Assembly (NCBI GenBank): GCA_951812725.1
Contig: OX638330.1
Location: 806,001-870,000, forward strand
Length of the DNA stretch: 64,000 nt
From: an uncultured Caldilineaceae bacterium
GTDB lineage: Bacteria > Chloroflexota > Anaerolineae > Caldilineales > Caldilineaceae
Reading direction: 5' to 3'
Shown: positions 39,736-48,783 of the stretch, one piece after another
Layout of the letters: each line of letters begins with the position of its first letter
How positions within the stretch are numbered: the stretch's first letter is position 1
The notes under the pieces: generated by a model
Told to the model about the DNA's origin: nothing
Seen by the model: only the letters and a program-made list of their open reading frames with translations
The model's database searches: none
Program-made: the position numbers and the translations under genes

Positions 39736-39763
39736 TCAGCGGGCGCTATAAACCGCCCGCTGA
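39736..39763. terminator. Perfect 10-bp inverted repeat (terminator or operator candidate)
   Basis: TCAGCGGGCG and CGCCCGCTGA flank an 8-nt loop. Read on the minus strand, the hairpin lies 55-82 nt beyond the stop of the small membrane protein and is followed by TTCAATTT, a weak U-rich tract. It also sits in the pucR upstream region. Confidence 0.5.
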
Positions 39764-39787
39764 CCCGAATCTATCGTTTGTTGGAAG

Positions 39788-39808
39788 CGCGGTACATCAT
39801 GTACCGCG
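39788..39808. promoter_or_regulatory. 21-bp perfect palindrome upstream of the PucR gene
   Basis: The arms CGCGGTACAT and ATGTACCGCG surround a single central C. It lies about 140 bp upstream of the pucR start and 10 bp after the stop of the small membrane protein. No T-run follows on either strand, so an operator is a plausible alternative to a terminator. Confidence 0.45.
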
Positions 39809-39817
39809 AAATACTTT

Positions 39818-40363
39818 CTACTTGCTCCAAGCGCTCAGAGCCGCGCCCACCGTGCCGCCCCAAACGGCCCAAAACAGAATCGCGGCGATGCCGGGCCAAC
39901 TGGTCGGATCCTGACCGGCGGCGAGGAACGCTACGATCCAGGCAAGAATCAGACCGATAATGCTGGCAAGGAGGAGTTTTAAGATCGACTGGTTCGGGCT
40001 CATCGCGCCGACGACAATCGGCCATATAATCACGGTAAGAATACTGATTGGCAGGCCTGCCACAACGAAGCCAAAGTCGTCCGTAAAGACCCCTGGCAGG
40101 GCAATGCCAATGACAAAGGCTACTGCGCCGATCAGCCCGCCAATGACGGGTCGCCAATTTTCCCCGAGGGCGCCGCGGGCGAAATCGTATCCTACAATAG
40201 GAGCCGCGCCGATCACGATCCCCAGCAGGGCCCCAAGTACGGGCACGCCCCTAAGCAGAACCATCAGTAGCGATACTACCGCTGCAGCCAGCGCCGCGTA
40301 CAGTGAAGCCTTCCAACGTTCAGTGTTTGTCTGAGCAACGCTCGTGGCAGTCAGAATTGTCAT
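39818..40363 (-). CDS. Hypothetical polytopic membrane protein
   Basis: This 181-residue protein has about five hydrophobic segments (for example AALAAAVVSLLMVLLRG, VIGGLIGAVAFVIGIALPG and LLLASIIGLILAWIVAFL). The ATG at 40363 follows GGGAGG; a longer in-frame reading from 40543 would add 60 residues without a site and is not favoured. No family recognised. The gene lies between pucR and a small acidic protein gene on the same strand. Confidence 0.65.
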   Translation of the reverse strand: MTILTATSVAQTNTERWKASLYAALAAAVVSLLMVLLRGVPVLGALLGIVIGAAPIVGYDFARGALGENWRPVIGGLIGAVAFVIGIALPGVFTDDFGFVVAGLPISILTVIIWPIVVGAMSPNQSILKLLLASIIGLILAWIVAFLAAGQDPTSWPGIAAILFWAVWGGTVGAALSAWSK

Positions 40364-40515
40364 CTTGAACCTCCCCGGTCGGTTCGTAACAGCTGATTCT
40401 CTATGATCCTCTCCACCTGTCAAAGGGAGGGGCGCCGATAGCTGCGGCAGTCGCCCCGTACCGCCAATAGCGGAGCTGAAATTAGTAGCGTTGAAGTCAG
40501 TCTGATCCGGCGTTG

Positions 40516-40977
40516 TTACTGCTCGCCGGGCAGAGTCTTCCACTCCTCGATTGTCCAGCCACCCACATTCAAATACAGGTGTGGTCTGTGCTTACGGCTC
40601 AGGACTAAAACCAACTCTTCCTCTTCAGTGGCTGCGATTTCGTCCAGCCAGATTCCTTCGCCGATCAAAGCTTGCACTATTTTACCAGTCTGTTGCCAAC
40701 CACGCAAGGGATCGCTTTCGGGATCAGGAAACACAGACGTTCCGTACAGTGCCAGCAGCAGATTGTTTTCCAGATACAGATCGAGGTCAAACAGGACGCG
40801 CGCTTCTGCGGAAGGTGGCTCGCCGCTTACGTCGCTGATCGATTCTTCCCACAGAGCCAGTCCCATTACTCTCTCGCCGGCGACAGTGTCTACCAGCGCC
40901 TGGTACAGCTCGTCGTCCAACCGGTAGTGGAGAGCGGCTTCTCCGGCCCCGTTGCTACTGATCGAATGTTCAGTCAT
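40516..40977 (-). CDS. Hypothetical acidic protein
   Basis: This 153-residue acidic protein is rich in Glu and Leu (for example LDEIAATEEEELVLVLSRKHRP), with no membrane segment or signal peptide. It resembles small uncharacterised proteins only in a general way. It lies 69 bp from the M23-like gene upstream and 152 bp from the membrane-protein gene downstream, all on the minus strand. Confidence 0.55.
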   Translation of the reverse strand: MTEHSISSNGAGEAALHYRLDDELYQALVDTVAGERVMGLALWEESISDVSGEPPSAEARVLFDLDLYLENNLLLALYGTSVFPDPESDPLRGWQQTGKIVQALIGEGIWLDEIAATEEEELVLVLSRKHRPHLYLNVGGWTIEEWKTLPGEQ

Positions 40978-41046
40978 TTTGCTCTCGTTTACTTGTATCC
41001 TTAACGTGACGAACGCAAATGCGATTTTCCCTGTTCGCCCGTCGCG

Positions 41047-42075
41047 CTATACCCTTTCCGGCCCGATGACGATCATGCGTGTCGGGACTGTAATCGGTTC
41101 GGCGAAATACTGGCCGCCGGCCTCAAAATGGCTGAACTGGACCGGCAGCCCTTGATCGATGAACAGGTTGGGTCCGTTCATCACATGAAAATGCAGGTGC
41201 GGCCCCGGCGAATTGCCGCTGTTGCCGATGTTTCCCAACTGGGTGCCGCGCCGGATCATCTCGCCCTCATTGACCTGCAAGCTGGCCTGTTGCAAATGCG
41301 CATAGTAGCTAAACTCGCCATTTGCGTGGCTGATCGCCACCGCATTTCCCAACAGCCGCCGCATATCGCCACGCATGATCGCCTGGTCAGGGATGGCGCC
41401 GGGCGCCATGTCCGGCATGTCGAAACAGGCGTACGCCACCTTGCCCCCGGCCGCGGCATAAACCGGCTGATGCCAACTGTAGTGGTCAGATAATGCGCGT
41501 CCGTCGCCCCGATGCGTTTTTCCTTCTGGCCCCAGCTTCACGAAATCCACCGCGAATGGCTGGCTATACACCTCGGTTTTGTGAAAGTCGCTCCAGTCTC
41601 CTGCCTGCACTGCCCACCATGCTCCAGCCAGCGGGAAGTAATAGTCTGTCTGTTGCTCGTGGTAGGATACCTGCGCTTGGCAGTGTGCCTGAATGCTCTG
41701 CCGATCGTCAGCACCCACGCCACTCTCCCCTATTCTGCCGACAGCAGTAATGTCGATGTGGGAGAGGCGTTCATATCCATGAAGCAAGAATTGGAGGCTG
41801 CGGACGGCCAGCCCTGTGTTGGCTGTAATCGTCAGGTCTTCTTCACCCGTGCGTTGACGGATTATGCGCGCCGACCACCTCTGCTCAAACAGCATCTGGT
41901 GCCCACAATAGCCCTGTATCACCAGACCCTGCAACTTCACATCGCCACCGTGAGCGGTGATTCCCAGATCAAAGGCGATTTCCTGCACTGGACCAATGTT
42001 GGGAAAGGGAAGCCGGTCGTAGAGTCCAGCCACAATGCCCTGCGGGCGGGTCTCCAATTTGAGTTGTGTCGGCAA
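41047..42075 (-). CDS. M23/LytM-type peptidase-domain protein
   Basis: This is a 342-residue protein. The C-terminal LytM/M23 domain (about 185-330) has an HRGDG segment, the AAAGGKVAYACFD strand, ISHANGEFSYYAHLQ, and the zinc motif HLHFHV. M23 enzymes cut peptidoglycan cross-links. The N-terminal about 170 residues form an unrecognised beta-rich domain. No signal peptide is seen, which is unusual for an envelope enzyme. The first metal ligands are not in the standard HxGxD context, so activity is uncertain. Confidence 0.7.
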   Translation of the reverse strand: MPTQLKLETRPQGIVAGLYDRLPFPNIGPVQEIAFDLGITAHGGDVKLQGLVIQGYCGHQMLFEQRWSARIIRQRTGEEDLTITANTGLAVRSLQFLLHGYERLSHIDITAVGRIGESGVGADDRQSIQAHCQAQVSYHEQQTDYYFPLAGAWWAVQAGDWSDFHKTEVYSQPFAVDFVKLGPEGKTHRGDGRALSDHYSWHQPVYAAAGGKVAYACFDMPDMAPGAIPDQAIMRGDMRRLLGNAVAISHANGEFSYYAHLQQASLQVNEGEMIRRGTQLGNIGNSGNSPGPHLHFHVMNGPNLFIDQGLPVQFSHFEAGGQYFAEPITVPTRMIVIGPERV

Positions 42076-42319
42076 AGTCAGTTCTTCCTGTCTGCCCTTT
42101 GGTGATCCAAGGGTGTTTGCAGCGGTATATTTCCGATTGGAGCGACGGTCGAGTTACTTCGGGCTGATGAGCATAGTTTCCTTCCGCCGCGTTCAATTCT
42201 GTGGCCATAACAAGCGTAGCTGCAAGGGCCCGATGAAATCATGCGGGAACCGTCCTTAACGTCTCGGTTTCTTCGTACTGTGGGAATCAGTAAGCTCGCC
42301 GCGCGCCTCCCGGGACAGT

Positions 42320-43660
42320 TTACTTTCGGTTCGCTTCGTTTATGAGCGTCGAGGCTTCGAGGACTGCCTCTTCCGGTGTCTTCGAATCGCGCAGAACCTG
42401 CGTAATCATGTCAGCCGCATAGCCCCACACCTCGTCCAACTCTGCGTAGTTGGGCTGAGGAATTGCATTCTCGGCCTGCATTGCAAAACCGGCCAGCAGC
42501 GGATCTTCACTTAGATCTGCCTCCCTGTGCGCGGGCAGCCGGCCAGCGATGCGGGCAACAGTCGACGCGCTCTCCGCGTTCGTGAGATAGCGGGCAACTG
42601 TCAACGCCAACTCCTGTTGGTCGGCAGAGGTGGTCGGGTTCAGAAAGACGCCGTCTGCGCTCAGCCACGGGCGCGCCGGCCCGCTTGGTCCCGCCGGCAG
42701 TGGCGCCACGCCCAGGTCAGACCCGAACCGTTCTCGCAACTCGCCGATGCTCCACGGCCCGTCGATGAACAGGGCGTATTCTTCCTTTTTGAAGCGATCC
42801 ATCAGCATTCCATAGTCGAGAGCGGCAAAGATACCAGGCGTGTTTTCAGCCCGCTGCAGCCAGCTGAGAAATTTCGCCGTCGCTGGCGTCTGTTCGAAAA
42901 CCACACGGCCCTCTTCGTCGAAGAGTTCGCCTCCAAAGGCGGCGATGCCCCAGAACAGGTGATAGAAATTCGTGTAGATACCGGCCCCTTGTGTAGGGGA
43001 ATCCTGGGCCAGATCGATCAGACCTTCCATAGTGAGCGGGAGGTTGCTTTCATCCAGCAGTCGCCTGTTGAAATATAGGGCCACAAGCTCGTAGTCGGTT
43101 GGCAGTCCATAAAGGACGCCTTCCCAAACAAGGTTTCCGAGCGCTGCCTGGATGAACTGCGATCGTTCCTGCACCTCAATCCGAGCGTCCAGCGGCAGGA
43201 CAACATCAGAGGCCGCCAACTCTCGCAGCCACCAGTTGGGTCCCATGATGAGATCCGGTCCCTCGCCCGCCATAACGGCATCGGCATATACTTGGGCCAG
43301 GTCGCCGTAGTCCACGAACAGCGTTTCAACCTGGATGTTGGGTCTAGACTGGCGGAAACTGTCCAGGATGGCTGCCAGAGCATCACCGTTTTTGCCGGAC
43401 CAGCTGTGCCACAATTCAACTGTGCCCGCAACTGCGGCCGCGGGAGTCTGCGAATCGACTGAAGTTTCCGCTGAGGAAACAATGGTCGGTTGCGTTGCCG
43501 GCACTGTCTCAACCACCGGATCAAGGCCTGGATGAATCAGTGGAGAGGGCAGGGCTGAAGTGACTGCAGGTTGCCTGGCTGCCATGACCAGAACGGCCAT
43601 CAAAGTCAGCACGAACAGAATTGTGAGTGTCCAGAACAGGCGCCAACGAAATAGGGACAT
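42320..43660 (-). CDS. Extracellular solute-binding protein (family 1), orphan
   Basis: This 446-residue periplasmic-type binding protein has an N-terminal membrane segment (about 9-27, LFWTLTILFVLTLMAVLVM) and no lipobox, so it is signal-anchored or cleaved. The mature part has the family-1 features VELWHSWSGKNGDAL, YGLPTDYELVALYFNR and FIDGPWSIGELRERFG, implying sugar-type ligands. No permease or ATPase genes adjoin it. It lies downstream of aroQ on the same strand but its role is probably independent. Confidence 0.8.
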   Translation of the reverse strand: MSLFRWRLFWTLTILFVLTLMAVLVMAARQPAVTSALPSPLIHPGLDPVVETVPATQPTIVSSAETSVDSQTPAAAVAGTVELWHSWSGKNGDALAAILDSFRQSRPNIQVETLFVDYGDLAQVYADAVMAGEGPDLIMGPNWWLRELAASDVVLPLDARIEVQERSQFIQAALGNLVWEGVLYGLPTDYELVALYFNRRLLDESNLPLTMEGLIDLAQDSPTQGAGIYTNFYHLFWGIAAFGGELFDEEGRVVFEQTPATAKFLSWLQRAENTPGIFAALDYGMLMDRFKKEEYALFIDGPWSIGELRERFGSDLGVAPLPAGPSGPARPWLSADGVFLNPTTSADQQELALTVARYLTNAESASTVARIAGRLPAHREADLSEDPLLAGFAMQAENAIPQPNYAELDEVWGYAADMITQVLRDSKTPEEAVLEASTLINEANRK

Positions 43661-43769
43661 CTGTGGTGGAAGAGGTTGGTTGCGTTATCGTTGCGTGAGA
43701 ACGGTCAGGAACATCTTGCGAATCGTCCCGACGGCATCGGTTGCATACCGCAGGAACAGGTCGCGAAAC

Positions 43770-44216
43770 TCAGTCGGTGCGATTTTCAGATATATAGGCC
43801 AGCAGGCCTTGCAATCCCAGCAGATAACTACGCCAGCCGAAACCGCTGATCTGGCCAACGCAGACAGGAGCAATTACGGAACGGTGGCGAAACTCCTCGC
43901 GGCTGTGGACGTTGCTCAAGTGAATTTCGACCGTTGGCAGGGCAACGCCGGCCACCGCATCCCGAATGGCGTAGGAATAGTGTGTGAAAGCGCCGGGATT
44001 CATCAGCAGGCCATCAGCCCATGATCGCGCACTGTGAATCTCATCGATTAGGATACCCTCATGATTACTCTGAACTGTCCGAACCTCATTGTCGGCGCCG
44101 GCCGCGGCACGCAGTTCCTGGTCGATGGTTTCCAGAGTGACGTGCCCGTAGATCGATCGTTCGCGCGTTCCCAGCAGATTCAAGTTTGGGCCGTGAAGCA
44201 CCAGAATTTTGGTCAT
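43770..44216 (-). CDS. aroQ: 3-dehydroquinate dehydratase, type II
   Basis: This 148-residue dodecameric enzyme dehydrates 3-dehydroquinate. The opening [16 protein letters not shown] has the active-site region, [11 protein letters not shown] the conserved glutamate, [15 protein letters not shown] the substrate Asn and Tyr, and [15 protein letters not shown] the catalytic His. The ATG at 44216 gives the normal length; a 40-residue longer reading is not supported. It lies 76 bp after aroKB. Confidence 0.93.
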   Translation of the reverse strand: MTKILVLHGPNLNLLGTRERSIYGHVTLETIDQELRAAAGADNEVRTVQSNHEGILIDEIHSARSWADGLLMNPGAFTHYSYAIRDAVAGVALPTVEIHLSNVHSREEFRHRSVIAPVCVGQISGFGWRSYLLGLQGLLAYISENRTD

Positions 44217-44292
44217 GAGCAGATATCTTGTCGTATGTGCAGAGATCTCACCGCCGCGGTGCGCTGGCGTTCTTGCGGCGGCTATTTCGTCG

Positions 44293-45948
44293 TCATTCTT
44301 TCTCGACCAGCACGGACGCCAGCGCTGCGCGCACAAACTGTTCTCCCGGGTCGTCGATGATAATCACATCGCCAATCGCCTGAGGAATGATAAATCGCAG
44401 CGTCCTGCCTCTTCGTTTCTTGTCCTGGAACATCATAGCGTAGACTTCGTCCAGTTCGAGGCCGGTGGCCGATATGGGCAGGCCTAACCGGTCCAGGCAA
44501 CTCTCGATACGGTTCGCGGTTTCGGCGTCGCAGCGGCCAAGCGCTACAGCCATGCGAGCGGCGGCGACGGTACCGACGGCGACCGCCTCCCCGTGCCGCA
44601 AACGATAGCCGCTGACCTGTTCAATTGCATGGCCGAATGTGTGTCCCAGGTTGAGCGTCGCCCTCCGCCCGCGTTCGAACGGGTCCTCTATCACCACGTC
44701 GACTTTCACCCGCACAGCATCAGAAATCATCTGTGTGAGGTTGGTTGGCCCTTCATCTTCCATTTGGCGGAAAAGATCCGGCGCGCCCAATATACCGTGC
44801 TTTACAATCTCTGCCAGCCCGGACCGAAACTCCTCCGCCGGCAGCTCAGCCAGAACCTCAGGATCGATAATCACCACAGCTGGCTGTTTGAACGCCCCCA
44901 CAAGGTTCTTCCCCTGGGGAAGATCGACTCCTGTTTTGCCGCCGACCGAGGCATCGACCATCGACAGAAGCGAGGTTGGGATCTGTACGAACGGCGCGCC
45001 CCGCAGATAGGTCGCTGCCGCAAAACCGGCCATGTCACCGATAACGCCGCCGCCCAGCCCTATTATCGGGCTGCTCCTGTCCAGGCCTGCAGTCACGAAC
45101 TGATCGTACAAATTTTGAATTGTCGCCAGAGTTTTGTGCGCTTCCCCCTCGGGGACCAGACACACGAGAGGCGTGTACCCCTCCTGTTGCAGGCTCTCGC
45201 TCACGATGTCAGCGTAATGTGCGCCAATGTCTGCGTTGGTGACGATTGCCGCCTGTCCCTTGGCCACCGCACGATTAGACAACAGACGACCTGCCTGGGC
45301 CAATATGCCTTCACCGATACAGATATGATAATGCCCTTCCGGCGTAGGCACGGTGATGCGATTCATTTCAGCTATTTCATGGTTGCCTGCCAGCGTGTCG
45401 AGGACTCGTTCCACAACAGTATCGGGGGTGACGCCGTCGGTGGGCACGCGCAGCGGAATCCTGCCATAGGCGTGGCGGCGGCTCAGCAGAAGACTCTCGA
45501 TGTTCCGCTTCTTCTCTTCCCTGTCACCAGGCAGCAGAGGCCGATCTTCGAAAGTCTCGACTCGCTCAAGGACCGTGTCAGCGCCGGCGGTCAGGCAGAC
45601 CACGGGACCGCAGCCTTCCAGCACCTGCCAGTTCTCATCGCTCACCAGCGTGCCGCCACCGGTCGCGATCACCAGGCCGGACTCGCGGGCGAGAGTCTGG
45701 CAGAGCCGCGCTTCTGCCTGCCGGAAAATCTCCTCGCCGTCTTCGGCAAAAACCTGCGCGATTGTCTTCCCAAATTCGGCTTCGATTCGCTCATCCATAT
45801 CGACGAGCTGTCGGCCCAGGCGCCCTGCCAGGATACTGGCAACCGTCGACTTGCCCGTGCCCATGAAGCCGGTAACTGTCAGATTGCAGCCCTCGGCTAA
45901 AGGATTTTCGAACGTTTGCATAGCTGCCGATGCCTGTGAGTCGTCCAA
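44293..45948 (-). CDS. aroKB: Shikimate kinase fused to 3-dehydroquinate synthase (AroKB)
   Basis: This 551-residue bifunctional protein combines two shikimate steps. Residues about 15-185 are shikimate kinase: Walker [10 protein letters not shown], the DMDERIE shikimate-binding Asp, and ATGGGTL. Residues about 200-551 are dehydroquinate synthase: [36 protein letters not shown], and the zinc histidines in [12 protein letters not shown]. Such fusions are known (Thermotoga maritima). It starts 15 bp after the aroC stop. Confidence 0.93.
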   Translation of the reverse strand: MDDSQASAAMQTFENPLAEGCNLTVTGFMGTGKSTVASILAGRLGRQLVDMDERIEAEFGKTIAQVFAEDGEEIFRQAEARLCQTLARESGLVIATGGGTLVSDENWQVLEGCGPVVCLTAGADTVLERVETFEDRPLLPGDREEKKRNIESLLLSRRHAYGRIPLRVPTDGVTPDTVVERVLDTLAGNHEIAEMNRITVPTPEGHYHICIGEGILAQAGRLLSNRAVAKGQAAIVTNADIGAHYADIVSESLQQEGYTPLVCLVPEGEAHKTLATIQNLYDQFVTAGLDRSSPIIGLGGGVIGDMAGFAAATYLRGAPFVQIPTSLLSMVDASVGGKTGVDLPQGKNLVGAFKQPAVVIIDPEVLAELPAEEFRSGLAEIVKHGILGAPDLFRQMEDEGPTNLTQMISDAVRVKVDVVIEDPFERGRRATLNLGHTFGHAIEQVSGYRLRHGEAVAVGTVAAARMAVALGRCDAETANRIESCLDRLGLPISATGLELDEVYAMMFQDKKRRGRTLRFIIPQAIGDVIIIDDPGEQFVRAALASVLVEKE

Positions 45949-45963
45949 TCTATCTACTCCGAA

Positions 45964-47217
45964 TCAGAACAGTTTGAAGTTCGTCGTGTCTAATCGGCCG
46001 GACTGGTGCATCAGCACGGCATTCATCAACTCTATGGCCAAGCGGGATTCCAGCGTTACACCGGCCCGCACACCGACGCATGGGTCGTGGCGCCCCTTCC
46101 CTAGTGCAAAGTCGATTTCCTCCAGGTTCTTGCGAACCGACTGCTGCGTCTTGAGAATCGTTGACGTCGGCTTGAAACCGACCCGGCAAACCAGGGGCGA
46201 ACCTGTCGTCATGCCGCCGATGAGCCCGCCGTGGCTGTTGGCCTGGTAGCCACTGCGGCGAATAGGGTCGTTGTTCTCACTGCCCCTGCGGGAGATGACC
46301 TGCACACCATCGCCCACTTCACAGGACTGCACTGCGTTCAGGCCGCCCAGTGCGCCCATCAGCCGTACTTTAAGACTTTGATAGAGTGGCTCGCCGGCAA
46401 GCGCCGGCGGGTTTACCGCCACTACCTCTACCGCCGCGCCCAGAGAATCGCCTTCAATGCGCGTGCGTTTGATCAGTTCACCAGCCTCCTGCGCAAACTC
46501 GGCATCGAGCGAGTGGATTTCGGCCTCGTCGAGCCTGGCCTCGACCGCAGCAATCTGTTCCCGCGTAATCGTCTGTGAATCCTGCTGCCGCGTGGCAACG
46601 TTCCCGAAATGCTGGGCCAGGCTCAGGTTTGTTCGCAGCGGGCCGACCTGCGAGATCGAAGACAGGAGCACAGTGCCGAAATTTTCTTGCAGGAAAATAC
46701 GGGCGATGGCCCCGCCAATCACATCCGAAATAGTGGAGCGGTAACTGGAGCGGCCGCCGCCGCGAATATCTACGAATCCCTGAGATTTGTGATACTTTAC
46801 CAGGTCGGTGTGTCCCGGCCGCACCTCACCTTTGGGTCCGGCGAACTGATCGTAGTGACGCGAGCGCTGCGAGGTGGAGAGTACGAGTGCCGCGATGGGC
46901 TCGCCTGTGGAGTATCCCTCCTCATAACTCTCTGTCGTGGAACCAGACTCGCCCCCGACGGCGACCGCCGGCCCCGAAAGCAAACGGTCAATTTCGCCTT
47001 CAGAGTACAGGCCGGAGAGCAGAACAACCCTGTCCGCCTCTTGCCGGGGCGTGCCGTGACGGTTGCTGCCGGGGCGGCGGCGATCGAGGTACTGCTGTAC
47101 CTCTTCTCTACGAATGCGCAGCCCCGCCGGGCAGCCGAAAACAATGGTGGTTACGCCAGGCCCGTGGGATTCACCGGCGCCGGCGACTGCAAACAGTGGC
47201 CCGCCCAATATCTCCAT
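45964..47217 (-). CDS. aroC: Chorismate synthase
   Basis: This 417-residue FMN-dependent enzyme converts EPSP to chorismate. It has GAGESHGPGVTTIVFGCPAGL near the N-terminus, the DRRRPGSNRHGTPRQE loop, RPGHTDLVKY, GGGRSSYRST, and the C-terminal GCHDPCVGVR-type segment (GRHDPCVGVRAGV). The length is slightly above average (about 360-400). It is followed closely by aroKB and preceded by trpF with an 11-bp gap. Confidence 0.93.
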   Translation of the reverse strand: MEILGGPLFAVAGAGESHGPGVTTIVFGCPAGLRIRREEVQQYLDRRRPGSNRHGTPRQEADRVVLLSGLYSEGEIDRLLSGPAVAVGGESGSTTESYEEGYSTGEPIAALVLSTSQRSRHYDQFAGPKGEVRPGHTDLVKYHKSQGFVDIRGGGRSSYRSTISDVIGGAIARIFLQENFGTVLLSSISQVGPLRTNLSLAQHFGNVATRQQDSQTITREQIAAVEARLDEAEIHSLDAEFAQEAGELIKRTRIEGDSLGAAVEVVAVNPPALAGEPLYQSLKVRLMGALGGLNAVQSCEVGDGVQVISRRGSENNDPIRRSGYQANSHGGLIGGMTTGSPLVCRVGFKPTSTILKTQQSVRKNLEEIDFALGKGRHDPCVGVRAGVTLESRLAIELMNAVLMHQSGRLDTTNFKLF

Positions 47218-47228
47218 GCTTCACTCTC

Positions 47229-47945
47229 TCATTCGGCGGTCGAACCATGTGGCCGACGCACCCGGCCTTTGGCAGAGTCAATGAATGCGCGCACTTTGTC
47301 CGGGTCTTTGCAGCCCGGTTCAGATTCTACGCCGCTACTAACATCAACCCCCCATGGCTGCACTGACTCCACCGCGGCCGCAACATTCTGCGGCGTGAGG
47401 CCGCCCGCCAATACCAGGCGCGGGCAAGTTTGCCTCACATCGGCAGCCGCGTTCCAGTCGGCTCTCTTGCCGGTACCCCCGTATTCATCAGGGTCGTAAG
47501 CGTCGATCAGGAGTTGTGGGCCGTCAGCCGGGCCCAAATCTGCATACCATTCGGCTTCGATACCGGCTTCGGCGGCGCTAGTGGGCCGCAGCGCCTTGAA
47601 CCCGCGCCCGTGAAGCGCCTCAAGCATCGCCGGCGGCTCGTCGCCGTGAATCTGGGCGTAATCCAGACCGGCCTGCCGGATCGTCTCTTCAACCACATCC
47701 GAAGTCTCATTCACGAAGACGCCAATGAAACGGGGTCGCGTCCCCGTTTCTGAACCGGTAGCCGAACCAGCCGCAGATGCCAGGAGATGCTCCGTCAATC
47801 TGGCGGTGATCTTTCCTGCCGCCTCCGGCGTCACGTAGCGGGGAGACTTCTTGAAGAAGATGAAGCCCAAATAGTCGGCGCCGGCATTGGCCGCGCACAG
47901 GGCATCTTCGAAGTTGGTAATGCCACAGATTTTAACGCGCGTCAT
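47229..47945 (-). CDS. trpF: Phosphoribosylanthranilate isomerase
   Basis: This 238-residue TIM barrel catalyses the Amadori rearrangement in Trp synthesis. The opening RVKICGITNFEDAL contains the catalytic Cys, GADYLGFIFFKKSPRYV the next strand, and LAGGLTPQNVAAAVE plus GVDVSSGVE the phosphate site. An insertion of about 10 residues in the middle (AGSATGSETGTRP) is low-complexity. It lies between the DUF554 gene and aroC. Confidence 0.92.
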   Translation of the reverse strand: MTRVKICGITNFEDALCAANAGADYLGFIFFKKSPRYVTPEAAGKITARLTEHLLASAAGSATGSETGTRPRFIGVFVNETSDVVEETIRQAGLDYAQIHGDEPPAMLEALHGRGFKALRPTSAAEAGIEAEWYADLGPADGPQLLIDAYDPDEYGGTGKRADWNAAADVRQTCPRLVLAGGLTPQNVAAAVESVQPWGVDVSSGVESEPGCKDPDKVRAFIDSAKGRVRRPHGSTAE

Positions 47946-48002
47946 CGTCTGTCCTGTAAGAATGGGCAGAAGTGCCCGAAAGAAGTCGAAACAGTTCCTC
48001 TG

Positions 48003-48734
48003 TCAGAATCCAATTTCGGCAACGCGAAGCAGCCATACCATCAGTGGTGCAATCGCGATACCTGGCAGGAGATTGGCGACCCTGATCTTCTTCAACTCCA
48101 GCAGAGAAAGACCGATCCCTAGAATAATGACGCCTCCGGTGGCAGTCAGTTCGACAACCCACGGCGTTTCCCGGCTAATGTCGCCTAGTCCGCCGCCGAT
48201 TCCCATTGCCAGCGCAGACAGCCCGCCTTGTACGAACGCCACTGTCCCGACACTGAGCAACACGCCCGGCCCCAGAGTGGCCGCAAAAGGGATGGCGGCA
48301 AAACCGTCCAAGGCGCTCTTGATCGCCAGCAACTCATAGTCGCCTACCAGACCGTCCTGAATGCTGCCAAGGATTGTCATCGGCCCGACGCAGAAGATCA
48401 AGCTGGAGGTAACAAAAGCCCGCGTCACGCTCCAACCTGCCACTCTGCCCTTGCCCAGAGTTTCGCCCCAGCGGGCTTCAGCCTGCTTGCCCAGCCAGTT
48501 CAAGCCGTCCTCAATGCGGATCAACTCGCCGGCTATGCCCCCGGTCACCACGCTGAACAGAGGGATCAGAACATTCCCGGTCCCGCTGGCCATGACCACG
48601 CCGATAACCAGAACCATCAGTCCCAGCCCGTGCATGACCGTTTCCTGCACTTTCGCCGGCAGTCGATTGCCCAATATCGTTCCCACCGAGCCACCGATCA
48701 GGACGGCGATGATGTTGAGAACTGTACCGGTCAT
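48003..48734 (-). CDS. DUF554 family membrane protein
   Basis: This is a 243-residue polytopic membrane protein (six to seven segments). The opening GTVLNIIAVLIGGSVGTILGNRLP and the FCVGPMTILGSIQDGL motif are typical of DUF554 (YdfK-like), a family of putative transporters of unknown substrate. It is inserted between trpC and trpF in the aromatic operon. No role in Trp synthesis is known; a transport role for an aromatic compound is only a guess. Confidence 0.85.
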   Translation of the reverse strand: MTGTVLNIIAVLIGGSVGTILGNRLPAKVQETVMHGLGLMVLVIGVVMASGTGNVLIPLFSVVTGGIAGELIRIEDGLNWLGKQAEARWGETLGKGRVAGWSVTRAFVTSSLIFCVGPMTILGSIQDGLVGDYELLAIKSALDGFAAIPFAATLGPGVLLSVGTVAFVQGGLSALAMGIGGGLGDISRETPWVVELTATGGVIILGIGLSLLELKKIRVANLLPGIAIAPLMVWLLRVAEIGF

Positions 48735-48783
48735 TTACGATGCGATCCGGGCTTGGGTAGTTCCTTTCTCAAGAGGCTCTGGC

